Shown: positions 50,883 through 61,036 of the stretch, one piece after another
Position numbering within the stretch: the stretch's first letter is position 1
Layout of the letters: the number at the start of each line of letters is the position of its first letter
Source: Nevskiales bacterium
GTDB taxonomy: Bacteria; Pseudomonadota; Gammaproteobacteria; Steroidobacterales; GCA-2729495
Direction of reading: 5' to 3'
Length of the DNA: 64,000 nucleotides
NCBI GenBank assembly: GCA_011526045.1
Contig: WYBE01000002.1
Coordinates: 62,001 to 126,000, forward strand
Notes under the pieces: generated by a model
Database searches by the model: none
Seen by the model: only the letters and a program-made list of their open reading frames with translations
What the model was told of the DNA's origin: nothing
Position numbers and translations under genes: made by a program

Positions 50883-51617
50883 TCAGGGCAGCAGCACTTC
50901 GACTGATTTCTCATTTCTTACAATACCTTGCAGAACTTTATTCGATGAGAGATTCTGCACGGGAATCGTTTCACCTAATGCGCCGTCGGCCTTCGCGATC
51001 CCGGCCATCTGCACCACGATGCCGCCCGCGCGAGCCTCCAGCGTGACCGCCCGGCCGCGCCTGATCAGGAGCGGCGCATCGAGCAGACCCGGAGTCAACA
51101 CCGTGCCGGCCGGCACGCTCCGGCGCAGCACCTGGCCCACCGCCGCCTCCAGCGATCCGATATAACCGGCCGGCGTCGAACTGACCTCGCGCTGCGCCAA
51201 ATTGACGTCAGCTGCCGCCAAAACCTTGCCACGCTCGAGCGGGATGGCCGCGACGACCACCGGCTTCTGCACCGAGACCCGCACCGGCACGAACAGGCGC
51301 CACGGCCGCGCGCCGCTGCAACTCACTTCGGCGGTCGTGCGCCCCGCCTCGCGGGTCATCTCCGGCAGCGTGCCAACGAGTGGCGCTTCGCAGGCCGGCA
51401 GGCGCAACCGCGGATCGAGCGCATCGGCATGCACCGTGATCGCGCCATCCTGGTTGCCGTAGTGCTCGTGTGCGGCCTGCTCCGCGGCCGCAAGAATCGT
51501 CGCCTGATCCTGCCAGGTGACTGCCGCCGCCACCGCCGCTGCGCAGGCCAGCAGGAGGCCGACACCCAGCGCGCCCGGCAGGGCCCGACGCTTGCATTGC
51601 TGTGCGTGTGTATTCAT
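50883..51617 (-). CDS. flgA: flagellar P-ring assembly chaperone FlgA
   Basis: FlgA helps FlgI subunits form the P-ring in the periplasm. The 244-residue protein has a signal peptide ([16 protein letters not shown]) and, after an N-terminal domain with the cysteine pair in [11 protein letters not shown] and [11 protein letters not shown], a SAF domain with [16 protein letters not shown] and [20 protein letters not shown], ending in [13 protein letters not shown]. It starts the flgAMN group and is divergent from flgB. Confidence 0.94.
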   Translation of the reverse strand: MNTHAQQCKRRALPGALGVGLLLACAAAVAAAVTWQDQATILAAAEQAAHEHYGNQDGAITVHADALDPRLRLPACEAPLVGTLPEMTREAGRTTAEVSCSGARPWRLFVPVRVSVQKPVVVAAIPLERGKVLAAADVNLAQREVSSTPAGYIGSLEAAVGQVLRRSVPAGTVLTPGLLDAPLLIRRGRAVTLEARAGGIVVQMAGIAKADGALGETIPVQNLSSNKVLQGIVRNEKSVEVLLP

Positions 51618-51789
51618 CTCGACAGGGAAGTTTGCAAGAAGCGTGCCGCCGTCTCGACACCCAGGCGGATCTCCGTGCGCAACGCCAACGCGGCAAGCCG
51701 TTGCCGCGCCTGCAGTACATGGCCTGCGCTACGGCCGGCGCTTGCCGGTGGCGCGACGAACCGGTGTGCGAGCGGTATGGAATCCATCG

Positions 51790-51805
51790 TGGCACAGGTC
51801 TTGCA
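51790..51805 (+). promoter_or_regulatory. sigma-54 promoter of the flgB operon
   Basis: TGGCAC-N5-TTGCA matches the RpoN consensus fully, with GG and GC ten bases apart. The start point would be near 51816, leaving a leader of about 25 bases to the flgB start at 51842. It implies control by a flagellar enhancer-binding protein of the FleQ/FlrC type, encoded outside the window. Confidence 0.92.
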
Positions 51806-51841
51806 TTGACCTCCCCGGGCCTGTTGCCCATGGAGCAAGCA

Positions 51842-52243
51842 ATGCCGCTCGACGTCAACCAGGTGTTCGCGCCGCACGAGCGCGTACTCACGGCTGCGAG
51901 TCAGCGCATGGAACTGCTGGCGGCCAACATCGCCAACGCAGACACACCAAATTTCAAGGCGCGCGACATCGACTTTCGCGCGGTGCTGCAGGCGGCCGGC
52001 GAGAACGGTCCGGTCACGCTCACGGCCACGAACCCGATGCATATACAAGGAGTGGGCGGCCCTGGCGCCCGCGCCGAGGCGCTCTACCGCGTGCCCGAAC
52101 AGCCGAGCCTCGACGGCAACACCGTCGATGCGCAGAAGGAAAGCGCCGCGGTCGCCGAGACGGCGACGCGCTACCAGACCTCGCTCACCCTGCTCGACCA
52201 GCGCATCCGCGGCCTGCGCGCCGCGATCACGGGAGGTCGCTGA
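51842..52243 (+). CDS. flgB: flagellar proximal rod protein FlgB
   Basis: FlgB is one of the first proteins of the proximal rod. The 133-residue product has the rod signature [20 protein letters not shown] and a C-terminal coiled segment [17 protein letters not shown] followed by [20 protein letters not shown] used the second ATG (MPLDVNQVF), which has GGAG six bases upstream; an ATG twelve bases earlier is possible. It opens the flgB-flgL operon behind the sigma-54 promoter. Confidence 0.95.
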   Translation: MPLDVNQVFAPHERVLTAASQRMELLAANIANADTPNFKARDIDFRAVLQAAGENGPVTLTATNPMHIQGVGGPGARAEALYRVPEQPSLDGNTVDAQKESAAVAETATRYQTSLTLLDQRIRGLRAAITGGR

Positions 52244-52245
52244 TC

Positions 52246-52671
52246 ATGGCCCTGTTCCGGATCTTCGACATCGCCGGTTCCGCGCTGAGTGCGCAGTCCG
52301 TGCGCCTGAACGCCACCGCCAGCAATCTCGCCAACGCAGGCAGCGTCGCCGGCACGCCGGAAGAGGCGTACCGCTCGCGCCAGCCCGTGTTCCAGACAGT
52401 CCTGCAGCAGCAGACCCCGGACCGGCTGGCCGATGCGGCCTCCGCCGGTGTGCGTGTCGCCGGGGTGGTCGAAAGTGCGGCAGCACCGGCCCGCGTGTAC
52501 CAGCCAGGTCATCCGCAGGCCGACGCGGAAGGCTACGTGTACATGTCCAACGTCAACGTCGTGGACGAGATGGTGAACATGATCTCCGCGTCGCGTTCTT
52601 ACCAGAACAGCATCGAAGTGCTGAACACCTCCAAGGAACTGCTGCTGCGGACCCTGACGCTGGGCCAGTAA
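52246..52671 (+). CDS. flgC: flagellar proximal rod protein FlgC
   Basis: The 141-residue rod protein has [20 protein letters not shown] and [20 protein letters not shown], then [20 protein letters not shown] and [20 protein letters not shown], the C-terminal rod helix of the family. It begins two bases after the flgB stop and forms the proximal rod with FlgB and FlgF. Start by ATG; the frame is open upstream only in overlap with flgB. Confidence 0.96.
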   Translation: MALFRIFDIAGSALSAQSVRLNATASNLANAGSVAGTPEEAYRSRQPVFQTVLQQQTPDRLADAASAGVRVAGVVESAAAPARVYQPGHPQADAEGYVYMSNVNVVDEMVNMISASRSYQNSIEVLNTSKELLLRTLTLGQ

Positions 52672-52690
52672 GCATAAGGAGCAATGATCC

Positions 52691-53380
52691 ATGAGCAGCA
52701 TTGACCCCACCAGCACCGGCAGCGCGCTCGGCAGCCTCGGCTCGAACTACCGGCTGGCCCAGACGACGCAGAAGGACCGTACCGAACTCGGCCAGGAGCA
52801 GTTCCTGATGCTGATGATCACGCAGTTCCGCAACCAGGATCCGTTGAAGCCACAGGATCCGTCGCAGTTCCTGTCACAGCTCGCGGAGGTGTCCAACGTC
52901 GCGGGCATCGCCGAAATGAACCGCTCGGTCGCAAACCTCGCCGACTCGCTCTACGCCGGGCAGGCGCTGCAGGCGGCGAGCGTCGTCGGCCGCAACGTGC
53001 TCGCCCCTGCCGAAGGGACGCGACTCGACGCGGACGGCAAGGTCAGCGGCGCGGTCGACCTCCCCGTATCCACGCGCAGCGGGTACGTCCGCGTCCTCGA
53101 TGCCAGCGGCCTGCTCGTGAAGGAACTGCCACTCGGGCAGCGTAGCGCAGGACTCGCCGGGTTCGAGTGGAACGGCACGAACAGCGCGGGACAACCAGCA
53201 GCGGCCGGCGAGTACCGCTTCGTAGCAGGCTATCGCGACGGCGGCAACGAGACAGCCGCCGACGTCCTGCTCGAGAAACGGGTCAACAGCGTCTCGATCG
53301 GCGGTGATGGCCGCCGCACGGAAATCACCACCGACGACAACCAGACCGTGGCCCTGGCCGACATCCGGGCCATTTACTGA
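52691..53380 (+). CDS. flgD: flagellar hook cap / assembly protein FlgD
   Basis: FlgD caps the growing hook and is discarded. The 229-residue protein has the conserved N-terminal scaffold signature GQEQFLMLMITQFRNQDPLK with PQDPSQFLSQLAEVSNVAGI, then a FlgD-type beta domain with the block LPLGQRSAGLAGFEWNGTNS, ending in IRAIY. It lies 19 bases after flgC, with an AAGGAG-type site before ATG. Confidence 0.96.
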   Translation: MSSIDPTSTGSALGSLGSNYRLAQTTQKDRTELGQEQFLMLMITQFRNQDPLKPQDPSQFLSQLAEVSNVAGIAEMNRSVANLADSLYAGQALQAASVVGRNVLAPAEGTRLDADGKVSGAVDLPVSTRSGYVRVLDASGLLVKELPLGQRSAGLAGFEWNGTNSAGQPAAAGEYRFVAGYRDGGNETAADVLLEKRVNSVSIGGDGRRTEITTDDNQTVALADIRAIY

Positions 53381-53428
53381 TCCACGGGTAATCCCCGGGC
53401 ACAACGGTTCATTCAAAGGAGAGTACCG

Positions 53429-54625
53429 ATGTCCTTCCAGATTGCACTCAGCGGCCTGAACGCCGCCTCGACCGACCTCCAGGTCACCTCGAACAACATC
53501 GCCAACGCCAATACCACCGCCTTCAAATCGTCGCGCGCGGAGTTCGCCGACGTGTTCTCCGGCGAGGCGATCGGCATCGGCAACGGCGTGCGTCTCGCCG
53601 ACGTGCGCCAGCAGTTCACCCAGGGCAACGTCGACATCACCGAGCGGCAGCTCGACCTGGCTGTGAGCGGCAAGGGTTTCTTCATCGTCAACGACAACGG
53701 CAGCCTGCTCTACTCGCGCGTGGGCGCCTTCGGCCTCGACGCCAGCGGCTTCGTCGAGAACTCCGAGTCCGAGCGGCTGCAGGTCTATCCGCCGCGCGGC
53801 GACGGGACCTTCAACACCGGTGCCCTGATCGACCTGCAGTTCACCACCGACACCTCGCCGCCCCAGCCGACCACGGGGGTGGACATGAACATCAATTTGC
53901 CGGCCGGAGCGGCACCGCCCCCGGTGGCGCCGTTCGACCCGACCGAGCCGCGCAGCTACAACCACAGCACCTCGACGATCACCTACGACTCGCTCGGCGT
54001 GGCGCATAACACCACGTTCTACTTCTCGAAGACCGCCACCGGCTGGGATGCTTCGGCGACGATCGACGGCAGCATCGTCGGGACCGCCCAGCCCTTCACC
54101 TTCAACTCCACCGGCACGCTCGCGACACCCGCCAACGGCGTCGTGAACTTCAACGGCCACGATCCGGGCAACGGCGCTCTGGTCATGAACGTCGCTCTCG
54201 ATCTGTCGCCGACCACGCAGTACGGCTCCGAGTTCGTGGTGAATCAGATCAACCCGGATGGCCAGGCCGCCGGACGGCTGCGCAGCATCGAAGTCGACCC
54301 CTCTGGCGTCGTGTTTGCCCGCTTCTCCAACGGCGTGTCCTCGGCGCTCGGCCAGGTGGCGCTCGCGAACTTCTCCAACCCCGAGGGGCTGCTGAAGATC
54401 AGCGACACCTCGTTCCAGGAGACCTTTGCCTCCGGCATCCCGCAGCGCGGCCAGGCGACCACGTCGGACTTCGGCGTGATCCAGTCCGGCGCGCTGGAGG
54501 CGTCCAACGTGGATCTCACCGAGCAGCTGGTGAAGATGATCACGAGCCAGCGGCTGTTCCAGGCCAACGCCCAGGTGATCTCCACGCTCGACACCGTGAC
54601 GCAGACCATCATCAACATTCGCTAG
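53429..54625 (+). CDS. flgE: flagellar hook protein FlgE
   Basis: The 398-residue hook subunit has the N-terminal rod-type helix MSFQIALSGLNAASTDLQVT and NNIANANTTAFKSSRAEFAD, the central FlgE domains (DITERQLDLAVSGKGFFIVN and GVDMNINLPAGAAPPPVAP), and the C-terminal helix NVDLTEQLVKMITSQRLFQA. It polymerises into the curved hook outside the cell. GGAG precedes ATG and the spacing from flgD is 48 bases. Confidence 0.96.
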   Translation: MSFQIALSGLNAASTDLQVTSNNIANANTTAFKSSRAEFADVFSGEAIGIGNGVRLADVRQQFTQGNVDITERQLDLAVSGKGFFIVNDNGSLLYSRVGAFGLDASGFVENSESERLQVYPPRGDGTFNTGALIDLQFTTDTSPPQPTTGVDMNINLPAGAAPPPVAPFDPTEPRSYNHSTSTITYDSLGVAHNTTFYFSKTATGWDASATIDGSIVGTAQPFTFNSTGTLATPANGVVNFNGHDPGNGALVMNVALDLSPTTQYGSEFVVNQINPDGQAAGRLRSIEVDPSGVVFARFSNGVSSALGQVALANFSNPEGLLKISDTSFQETFASGIPQRGQATTSDFGVIQSGALEASNVDLTEQLVKMITSQRLFQANAQVISTLDTVTQTIINIR

Positions 54626-54653
54626 GCCTGACGACTAGCGGAGTGAGACGCAC

Positions 54654-55397
54654 ATGGACCGCATGATCTACGTGGCGATGACCGGGGCGCGCGAGGCGAT
54701 GCGTTCGCAGAGCCTGGTCGCCCATAACATCGCCAACGCGAGCACCACCGGGTTTCGCGAGGTGCGCCACTCGGTCTCGAGCGCGCCGGTGCCAGGCCCC
54801 GGTCTCGGCACGCGCGTCAATCCGGTCTCGCTCGGCGACACCTGGAACGCCACCTCCGGCACGATGGTGCAAACCGGCAAAGTCCTGGACATCGCGGTGC
54901 AGGGACCTGGCTGGATCGCCGTCCAGGACGCCGAGGGCAACGAGGCCTACACGCGCGCCGGCAACCTGCATATCAACGCTTCGGGACTGCTCGAGACCGC
55001 CGGCGGCCAGCTCGTGCGCGGCAACGGCGGACCGATTTCCATTCCGCCCTTCAACGAACTCTACGTCGGCAACGACGGCCAGATCTCCATCGTGCCGCAG
55101 GGACAAACACCGGAGGGGCTCGCCACGGTCGACCGCATCAAGCTGGTCAACCCGCCGGCCGAACGCCTGGTGCCAGGCGGCAACGGCCTGTTTCGCATGG
55201 CCGATGACAGTACCGCCGCAGCCGACGCCAACGTGCGCATCGCCAGCGGCCAGCTCGAGTCCTCCAACGTCAACGCCGCCGCAGCACTGGTCGAGATGAT
55301 CGAGCTGGCCCGTACCTACGACATGCAGGTGCGCGCCATGCACAGCGCCGACGAGAACAGCGCCGCAGCCGCGAAGCTGATGCGCTCCGGCGGATGA
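54654..55397 (+). CDS. flgF: flagellar proximal rod protein FlgF
   Basis: The 247-residue rod protein has MDRMIYVAMTGAREAMRSQS and AHNIANASTTGFREVRHSVS in the N-terminal helix, the beta core GKVLDIAVQGPGWIAVQDAE and YTRAGNLHINASGLLET, and the C-terminal rod helix ESSNVNAAAALVEMIELART. It is shorter than FlgG and located directly before it, which distinguishes the two. Part of the proximal rod. Confidence 0.95.
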   Translation: MDRMIYVAMTGAREAMRSQSLVAHNIANASTTGFREVRHSVSSAPVPGPGLGTRVNPVSLGDTWNATSGTMVQTGKVLDIAVQGPGWIAVQDAEGNEAYTRAGNLHINASGLLETAGGQLVRGNGGPISIPPFNELYVGNDGQISIVPQGQTPEGLATVDRIKLVNPPAERLVPGGNGLFRMADDSTAAADANVRIASGQLESSNVNAAAALVEMIELARTYDMQVRAMHSADENSAAAAKLMRSGG

Positions 55398-55424
55398 ACT
55401 GATCTGAACTGAGGAGAACGAACC

Positions 55425-56207
55425 ATGGAAGCACTTTGGGTGGCGAAGACGGGACTTGATGCTCAGCAGACGCGCATGACTGTCGTCTCGAACAACCTCG
55501 CCAACGTGAACACGAACGGCTTCAAGCGTGGCCGGGCGATCTTCGAGGACCTGCTCTACCAGAATATCTCGCAGGTGGGCGGCGCAACCTCCCAGGACAC
55601 GGAGCAGCCGACGGGGCTCAACCTGGGTACCGGGGTGCGTGTGGTGGCCACGGAGAAGTCCTTCACGCAGGGCACGACCGTGAACACCGGCAACCCCCTT
55701 GACGTGATGATCAGCGGCCGCGGCTTCTTCCAGGTGCTGCTGCCCGACGGCACGCAGGCCTACACCCGCGACGGCTCCTTCAAGATCGATTCGGAGGGCC
55801 GCCTCGTCACCGCCAACGGCTACGAAGTGCAGCCCGCACTGACCATCCCGAATGGAGTGACCAGCATCACGGTGGCGGGCGACGGCCTGATCCAGGCCAC
55901 CATGACCGGACAGGTCGACCCGGTGACGCTGGGTCAGGTGCAGATCGCAGACTTCATCAACCCGGCCGGCCTGCAGCCGCGCGGCCAGAACCTGCTGGTC
56001 GAGACCGCTGCAAGCGGTACACCGCAGGTGGGCAACCCCGCGCTTGAAGGTCGTGGCGAGATCGTGCAGGGCGCCGTCGAGGGCTCGAACGTGAACGTCG
56101 TCGAGGAACTGGTGGGCATGATCGAGACGCAGCGAGCCTACGAGATGGCCTCGAAGGCGATTTCCACCAGCGAGCAGATGCTTCAGTACCTCAACAACAA
56201 CCTGTAA
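55425..56207 (+). CDS. flgG: flagellar distal rod protein FlgG
   Basis: The 260-residue distal-rod subunit starts MEALWVAKTGLDAQQTRMTV and has VVSNNLANVNTNGFKRGRAI, the FlgG-specific RVVATEKSFTQGTTVNTGNP, ISGRGFFQVLLPDGTQAYTR and the C-terminal VVEELVGMIETQRAYEMASK. It passes through the P and L rings. GAGGAG precedes the ATG, 27 bases after flgF. Confidence 0.97.
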   Translation: MEALWVAKTGLDAQQTRMTVVSNNLANVNTNGFKRGRAIFEDLLYQNISQVGGATSQDTEQPTGLNLGTGVRVVATEKSFTQGTTVNTGNPLDVMISGRGFFQVLLPDGTQAYTRDGSFKIDSEGRLVTANGYEVQPALTIPNGVTSITVAGDGLIQATMTGQVDPVTLGQVQIADFINPAGLQPRGQNLLVETAASGTPQVGNPALEGRGEIVQGAVEGSNVNVVEELVGMIETQRAYEMASKAISTSEQMLQYLNNNL

Positions 56208-56249
56208 ACGATGAGCAACGACCGCACCCTGACGATGGAAGGCATGCCG

Positions 56250-56927
56250 ATGAACTCAATGCGGACACGTGCAGCAACGCTGATGCTGCTGGCTTTCGCC
56301 GTCGGCTGCAGCCCGGTCATCGGGCAGCGACCGGGCGAGTTCCCGCCGGCCATGCCCTCGGAGCCGACCCCGCCGCCCGCCGGTAGTGGCGCAATCTACC
56401 GGCCGACCACGTCCATCGCCTTGTTCGAGGACGTGAAGGCCCGCCGCGTCGGCGACACGCTCACCATCAAGCTCGCGGAGCGCACGCAGGCCTCGAAGAG
56501 TGCGAGCACCGACGCCACCAAGGAGACCTCCACCGACACCGGCTCCCCGGTTCTGCTCGGCGACACGGTCACGCGCAATGGCGACAACATTCTCAACAAC
56601 CAGTGGGAGACCACGCAGGATTTCGAAGGCCGCGGTTCGAGCAGCCAGAGCAACCGGCTCGACGGCAACATCACGGTGACCGTGGCCGACGTGCTGCCGA
56701 ACGGCAACCTCGTCGTACGCGGCGAGAAATGGCTCACGCTCAACCAGGGCGAGGAATACGTGCAGATCAGCGGCATCGTGCGTCCGACCGACATCGGCCC
56801 GGACAACTCCGTGCCCTCCTTCAAGGTCGCCGATGCCCGCATCACCTACAGCGGCACTGGCTTCCTCAATGACGCCAACCGGCCGGGCCTCCTGGCCCGC
56901 TTCTTCATGAAACTGTGGCCGATGTGA
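56250..56927 (+). CDS. flgH: flagellar L-ring protein FlgH (lipoprotein)
   Basis: FlgH forms the outer-membrane L-ring. The 225-residue product has a lipoprotein signal [20 protein letters not shown], with Cys20 as the likely lipid site, then [40 protein letters not shown] and [20 protein letters not shown], ending in [20 protein letters not shown] chose this ATG because GGAAGG lies seven bases upstream; two in-frame ATG codons before it give non-conserved residues. Confidence 0.95.
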   Translation: MNSMRTRAATLMLLAFAVGCSPVIGQRPGEFPPAMPSEPTPPPAGSGAIYRPTTSIALFEDVKARRVGDTLTIKLAERTQASKSASTDATKETSTDTGSPVLLGDTVTRNGDNILNNQWETTQDFEGRGSSSQSNRLDGNITVTVADVLPNGNLVVRGEKWLTLNQGEEYVQISGIVRPTDIGPDNSVPSFKVADARITYSGTGFLNDANRPGLLARFFMKLWPM

Positions 56928-56947
56928 GAGATTCGGGAGCGACCCAG

Positions 56948-58084
56948 ATGAACGAACGTAGCAAGGCCCAGGTGGTGCAGGTCGTCTGGCTGTTCACAGC
57001 CATGATCCTGGTGCTGCTCTCCGGGGGCGAGGCGCGCGCCGAGCGCATCAAGGATCTCACCTCCGTCGCCGGCGTACGCAACAACCAGCTGATCGGCTAC
57101 GGCCTCGTCGTCGGCCTCGATGGAACCGGTGACCAGACCACGCAGGCGCCCTTCACGACCCAGAGCCTCCTCAGCATGCTGGAGCGGCTCGGCGTGAACC
57201 TGCCGGCGGGCACGGACCTGCAGCTGAAGAATATCGCCGCGGTGGCGGTACATGCGGACCTGCCGCCGTTCGCCAAGCCGGGCCAGACCATCGACGTCAC
57301 GGTATCCTCGATCGCCAACGCCAAGAGCCTGCGCGGCGGCACGCTGCTGATCACGCCGCTCAAAGGCATGGACGGGCAGATCTACGCGATCGCGCAGGGC
57401 AACCTCGCGGTCGGCGGCCTCGGTACCTCGGGCCAGGACGGTTCGCGGGTGTCGATCAACGTGCCGAGCGTGGGCCGGATTCCGAACGGAGCCACCGTCG
57501 AGCGCGAAGTGCCCACGCAGTTCGCCGGCAACGATTACCTGATGCTCAACCTGCACCAGCCGGACTTCACGACCGCGGCCCACCTGGCCGAGAGCATCAA
57601 CAAGCTGCTCGGCAAAGACACCGCAATGCCGCTCGACCCGACCTCGATCCGCGTATCGGCCCCGGTCACCGCGAGCGACCGCATTGCGTTTCTCTCGACC
57701 ATCGAGAACCTGGAGGTCACTCCGGGCGACGCCCCGGCCAGGGTCATCATCAACTCGCGCACCGGCACGGTGGTGATCAACTCCCGTGTGCGCGTGACGC
57801 CGGCCGCCGTCTCGCACGGCTCGCTGGTGGTCAGCATCACCGAGGATTTCAACGTCAGCCAGCCGCAGCCCTTTGCCGAGCAGGGCACGACGGTCGTCAC
57901 GCCACAGAGCAATATCGAGATCGCGCAGGACAACCGGCGCATGTTCCTGTTCCACCCCGGCGTGGACCTGAACGACATCGTCAAGGCCGTCAACGAGGTC
58001 GGCGCCGCCCCGGGCGACCTGGTGGCGATCCTCGAAGCCTTGCGCGAAGCGGGTGCGCTGCGCGCGGAACTGCTGGTGATCTGA
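56948..58084 (+). CDS. flgI: flagellar P-ring protein FlgI
   Basis: The 378-residue P-ring subunit has a signal peptide ([17 protein letters not shown]), then the conserved opening [60 protein letters not shown] and [20 protein letters not shown] near the end. It is assembled in the periplasm around the rod with the help of FlgA. The ATG follows GGAG by nine bases and begins a complete signal; an earlier ATG in the same frame overlaps flgH. Confidence 0.97.
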   Translation: MNERSKAQVVQVVWLFTAMILVLLSGGEARAERIKDLTSVAGVRNNQLIGYGLVVGLDGTGDQTTQAPFTTQSLLSMLERLGVNLPAGTDLQLKNIAAVAVHADLPPFAKPGQTIDVTVSSIANAKSLRGGTLLITPLKGMDGQIYAIAQGNLAVGGLGTSGQDGSRVSINVPSVGRIPNGATVEREVPTQFAGNDYLMLNLHQPDFTTAAHLAESINKLLGKDTAMPLDPTSIRVSAPVTASDRIAFLSTIENLEVTPGDAPARVIINSRTGTVVINSRVRVTPAAVSHGSLVVSITEDFNVSQPQPFAEQGTTVVTPQSNIEIAQDNRRMFLFHPGVDLNDIVKAVNEVGAAPGDLVAILEALREAGALRAELLVI

Positions 58085-58097
58085 CGGGCGGCACGCC

Positions 58098-59093
58098 ATG
58101 GCCTCGATCACCAACCAGCCACCGCAGACGACCATGGACTTCGCCGGGCTCGCGCAACTGCGCGCGCACGCCGCGGCGGACTCCCGCACGGTCACGGCTG
58201 AGACGGCGCGCCAGTTCGAAGCGCTGTTCGTGCAGATGATGCTGCAGACCATGCGCTCGGCCGGCGACGTTTTCGGCACCGGCGGCGACAAGACCTATCG
58301 CGACATGTTCGACCGGCAGGTTGCGCTGGAGATGAGCCGCGGCAAGGGTCTCGGCATCGCCGAGTTACTGACCCGCCAGTTGGCGCAGGACGCGGTCAGC
58401 GATCCCGCCGCTCATTCCCGCGAACTGACGGCACGCGATTTCGTCGCGGCCCGCGAGCCGGCCCTGCCGTCCCCGCCAGGCGCCCGCTTCGAGCAGCTGA
58501 TGCCGGACCATGCGGCGCTGCAGGCCGCCGGGACCTTGCCCGAGGTGGATTTCGGAGCGCTCTCGCCGTCATGGCGCAACTGGCGCCCGGCGACACCTGA
58601 GGAGTTCGTGCGCGACGTCTGGCCGCTGGCCGAGCGCGCCGGCAGGGAACTCGGCGTGGAGCCGCGCGCCATCGTCGCGCAAGCCGCGCTGGAGACCGGC
58701 TGGGGCCGCAACGTGGCGCGCGACGGCGGCGGACAGAGCGGCAACAACCCGTTCAACATCAAGGCCGACACCCGCTGGGGCGGCGAACGCGTCAGCGTGC
58801 GCACGCTCGAGTTCGAGGATGGGCTGCCGAAACCGCAGGTGGCGTCGTTTCGCGCCTACCCGGACCTCAGTTCCGCGTTTGCCGATTATGTGCAGTTCAT
58901 GAAGGGCAATCCGCGCTACGCCAGCGCGCTGGCGAATGGCGCGCAGGCGGAGAGATATGCCGATTCGCTGCAGGCCGCCGGTTACGCAACCGATCCGGGC
59001 TACGCCGGCAAGTTACGTTCAATCCTCGCGAGCCCGCGCTTCAATGACCTGATCGCGCAGTTCAAGAATTCGCTGCGCGTGCCGACCTTGTGA
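58098..59093 (+). CDS. flgJ: flagellar rod cap / peptidoglycan hydrolase FlgJ
   Basis: The 331-residue protein has two domains. Residues about 35-95 are the rod-capping domain (ARQFEALFVQMMLQTMRSAG and KTYRDMFDRQVALEMSRGKG). Residues about 168-325 are the muramidase domain, with catalytic Glu199 in AQAALETGWGRNV, then QSGNNPFNIKADTRWGG and SFRAYPDLSSAFADYVQFM. It opens the cell wall locally so the rod can pass. The dual-domain form is the usual one in gammaproteobacteria. Confidence 0.96.
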   Translation: MASITNQPPQTTMDFAGLAQLRAHAAADSRTVTAETARQFEALFVQMMLQTMRSAGDVFGTGGDKTYRDMFDRQVALEMSRGKGLGIAELLTRQLAQDAVSDPAAHSRELTARDFVAAREPALPSPPGARFEQLMPDHAALQAAGTLPEVDFGALSPSWRNWRPATPEEFVRDVWPLAERAGRELGVEPRAIVAQAALETGWGRNVARDGGGQSGNNPFNIKADTRWGGERVSVRTLEFEDGLPKPQVASFRAYPDLSSAFADYVQFMKGNPRYASALANGAQAERYADSLQAAGYATDPGYAGKLRSILASPRFNDLIAQFKNSLRVPTL

Positions 59094-59143
59094 TGTGACG
59101 ACCCGACCCATGCACGCCCTGACCCGCACACCGGATTCGAGCC

Positions 59144-61036
59144 ATGTCGATCATTAGCACCGGACTCTCCGGACTGGTGGCGGCCCAGCGCGGCCTCGAG
59201 GCCACCAGCAACAACGTCGCCAATGCCGGCACGGATGGATACGTGCGCCGACGCATCGTGCAGGCGGAAGCCATAACGACCGGCGCCGGGCTCACGGCAG
59301 ACCTCGGCTCGGGCGTGCGCGTCACCGGCGTCGAACGGCTCTATGACGCGTTTCTCGGCGAGTCGCTGCGTGGCATCTCCAGCATGGAGGGCCGGGCGCA
59401 GATCATGAGCGACCTCGCCGCACGACTCGACGGGCTGATCGGCAACCCGGACCTCGGCCTCGACCGCAGCATCCAGGCTTTCTTCGACCAGGTGGAACTG
59501 CTCGGCAGGGATCCGACCTCGGCCGCCAGCCGCCAGGCGCTGCTCGCGCAGGGCGACTCGCTCTCCGGCCGCTTCCAGCAACTCGGCACCCAGCTCGAGC
59601 GCTTCGGCGACGAGGTGGACCGGCGTCTCGCCGACGTGACCGGCCGCATCAACGCGATTGCGAAGTCGCTCGCCACCATCAATGAAACCCTGGCGCGTGG
59701 CGCATCCGGCGCCAACGACCTGCTCGACCAGCGCGATGCGCTGCTTGGCGAACTCAGCCGGCTCATCGATGCGAACGTGCTCAAACAGGCCGACGGCACC
59801 ACTACCGTGATGATCGGTAACGGACAGCCGCTGGTCCTCGGCATCAACAGCGCCGAGCTGACGCTCGCGCAGGATGAGTTCGACCCTACCCGACTCCAGA
59901 TCAACATCGACTTCGGCGCAGAGTCACGACCGATCTCCCGGGTCGTGTCGGGCGGCGAACTCGGTGGCCTGCTGGCCTTCCGCAGCGAGGCGCTCGACCC
60001 GGCGCGGCGCGAACTGGGGCTGCTGGCCGCCACGATCACCAACGCCTTCAACGAACAACACGCGCTCGGCGTGGATGCGCGTGGCAACCTCGGCGGCACA
60101 TTCTTCAGCACCCTGCAGCCCCTGGTCGCCGGCAGCGCGCGCAATGCCGGCGCGGCCACGTTGACCGCAACCGTCGCGGATGCCACGGCATTGCAGGCCC
60201 GCGACTACGAACTGCGCTTTGACGGCACCGCATGGTCGCTCGCCGACGCAGGCACCGGCCAGCCCCTCACGATGACCGGCACCGGCAGCGTCGCCGACCC
60301 GTTCCTGTTCGACGGCCTCGCGCTCAGCGTGTCGGCCGGCGCGGCCACCAACGACCGCTTCCTGGTGCGCCCGGTGACGGATGCCGCGTCGCGCGTCGCG
60401 CTGTCGATCGCCGATGCCGGCAGTATCGCCGCGGCGGCGCCCGTGCGCACGTCCCGGCTCCTCGGCAACGCCTCGGATGCGACCATTGCGCTGGGCGGCA
60501 TCTCCGACGTCACGAATCCCGCCCTGCAGCAGCCAGTGCAGCTGCGCTTCGAGTCGGCCGGCACCTTCCGCGTCTACGACGGTGCCAATAACGACCTGAG
60601 CGGGCCGCTCGCCTATACCAGCGGCGCGGACATCAACTTCAACGGCTGGACGGTTCGCGTCTCCGGCAGCCCGGCCACCGGCGACCGCTTCGACGTACTG
60701 CCGACGCCACCGGGCAGCGCCGACAACGGCAATGCCCTCGAACTCGCACGGGTCGCGCGACGCGGCTACCTGGCCGGCGGCCAGGTCTCGGCGGACGACC
60801 TCTCGACACGGCTGGTCGCCACCGTCGGCACCGCGGCCCAGCGTCACAGCCAGGACCTGCAGGTGCAGGGCGCGCTGCGCGAGCAGGCCCAGCTCGACTT
60901 CGATGCGGTCGGCGGAGTCAACCTCGACGAGGAAGCCGCCAACCTGCTGCGCTACCAGCAGGCGTACCAGGCCGCCAGCAAGATCATCGCCGTTGCCGAC
61001 GAGCTGTTCCAGACACTGATCGGGATCATCCGCTAA
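59144..61036 (+). CDS. flgK: flagellar hook-associated protein 1 FlgK
   Basis: FlgK is the first hook-filament junction protein. The 630-residue product starts MSIISTGLSGLVAAQRGLEA with TSNNVANAGTDGYVRRRIVQ, has GASGANDLLDQRDALLGELS and a C-terminal helix DEEAANLLRYQQAYQAASKI followed by ADELFQTLIGIIR. The middle (about residues 330-550) is a variable beta region with VADATALQARDYELRFDGTA. It ends directly against flgL (stop then ATG). Confidence 0.96.
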   Translation: MSIISTGLSGLVAAQRGLEATSNNVANAGTDGYVRRRIVQAEAITTGAGLTADLGSGVRVTGVERLYDAFLGESLRGISSMEGRAQIMSDLAARLDGLIGNPDLGLDRSIQAFFDQVELLGRDPTSAASRQALLAQGDSLSGRFQQLGTQLERFGDEVDRRLADVTGRINAIAKSLATINETLARGASGANDLLDQRDALLGELSRLIDANVLKQADGTTTVMIGNGQPLVLGINSAELTLAQDEFDPTRLQINIDFGAESRPISRVVSGGELGGLLAFRSEALDPARRELGLLAATITNAFNEQHALGVDARGNLGGTFFSTLQPLVAGSARNAGAATLTATVADATALQARDYELRFDGTAWSLADAGTGQPLTMTGTGSVADPFLFDGLALSVSAGAATNDRFLVRPVTDAASRVALSIADAGSIAAAAPVRTSRLLGNASDATIALGGISDVTNPALQQPVQLRFESAGTFRVYDGANNDLSGPLAYTSGADINFNGWTVRVSGSPATGDRFDVLPTPPGSADNGNALELARVARRGYLAGGQVSADDLSTRLVATVGTAAQRHSQDLQVQGALREQAQLDFDAVGGVNLDEEAANLLRYQQAYQAASKIIAVADELFQTLIGIIR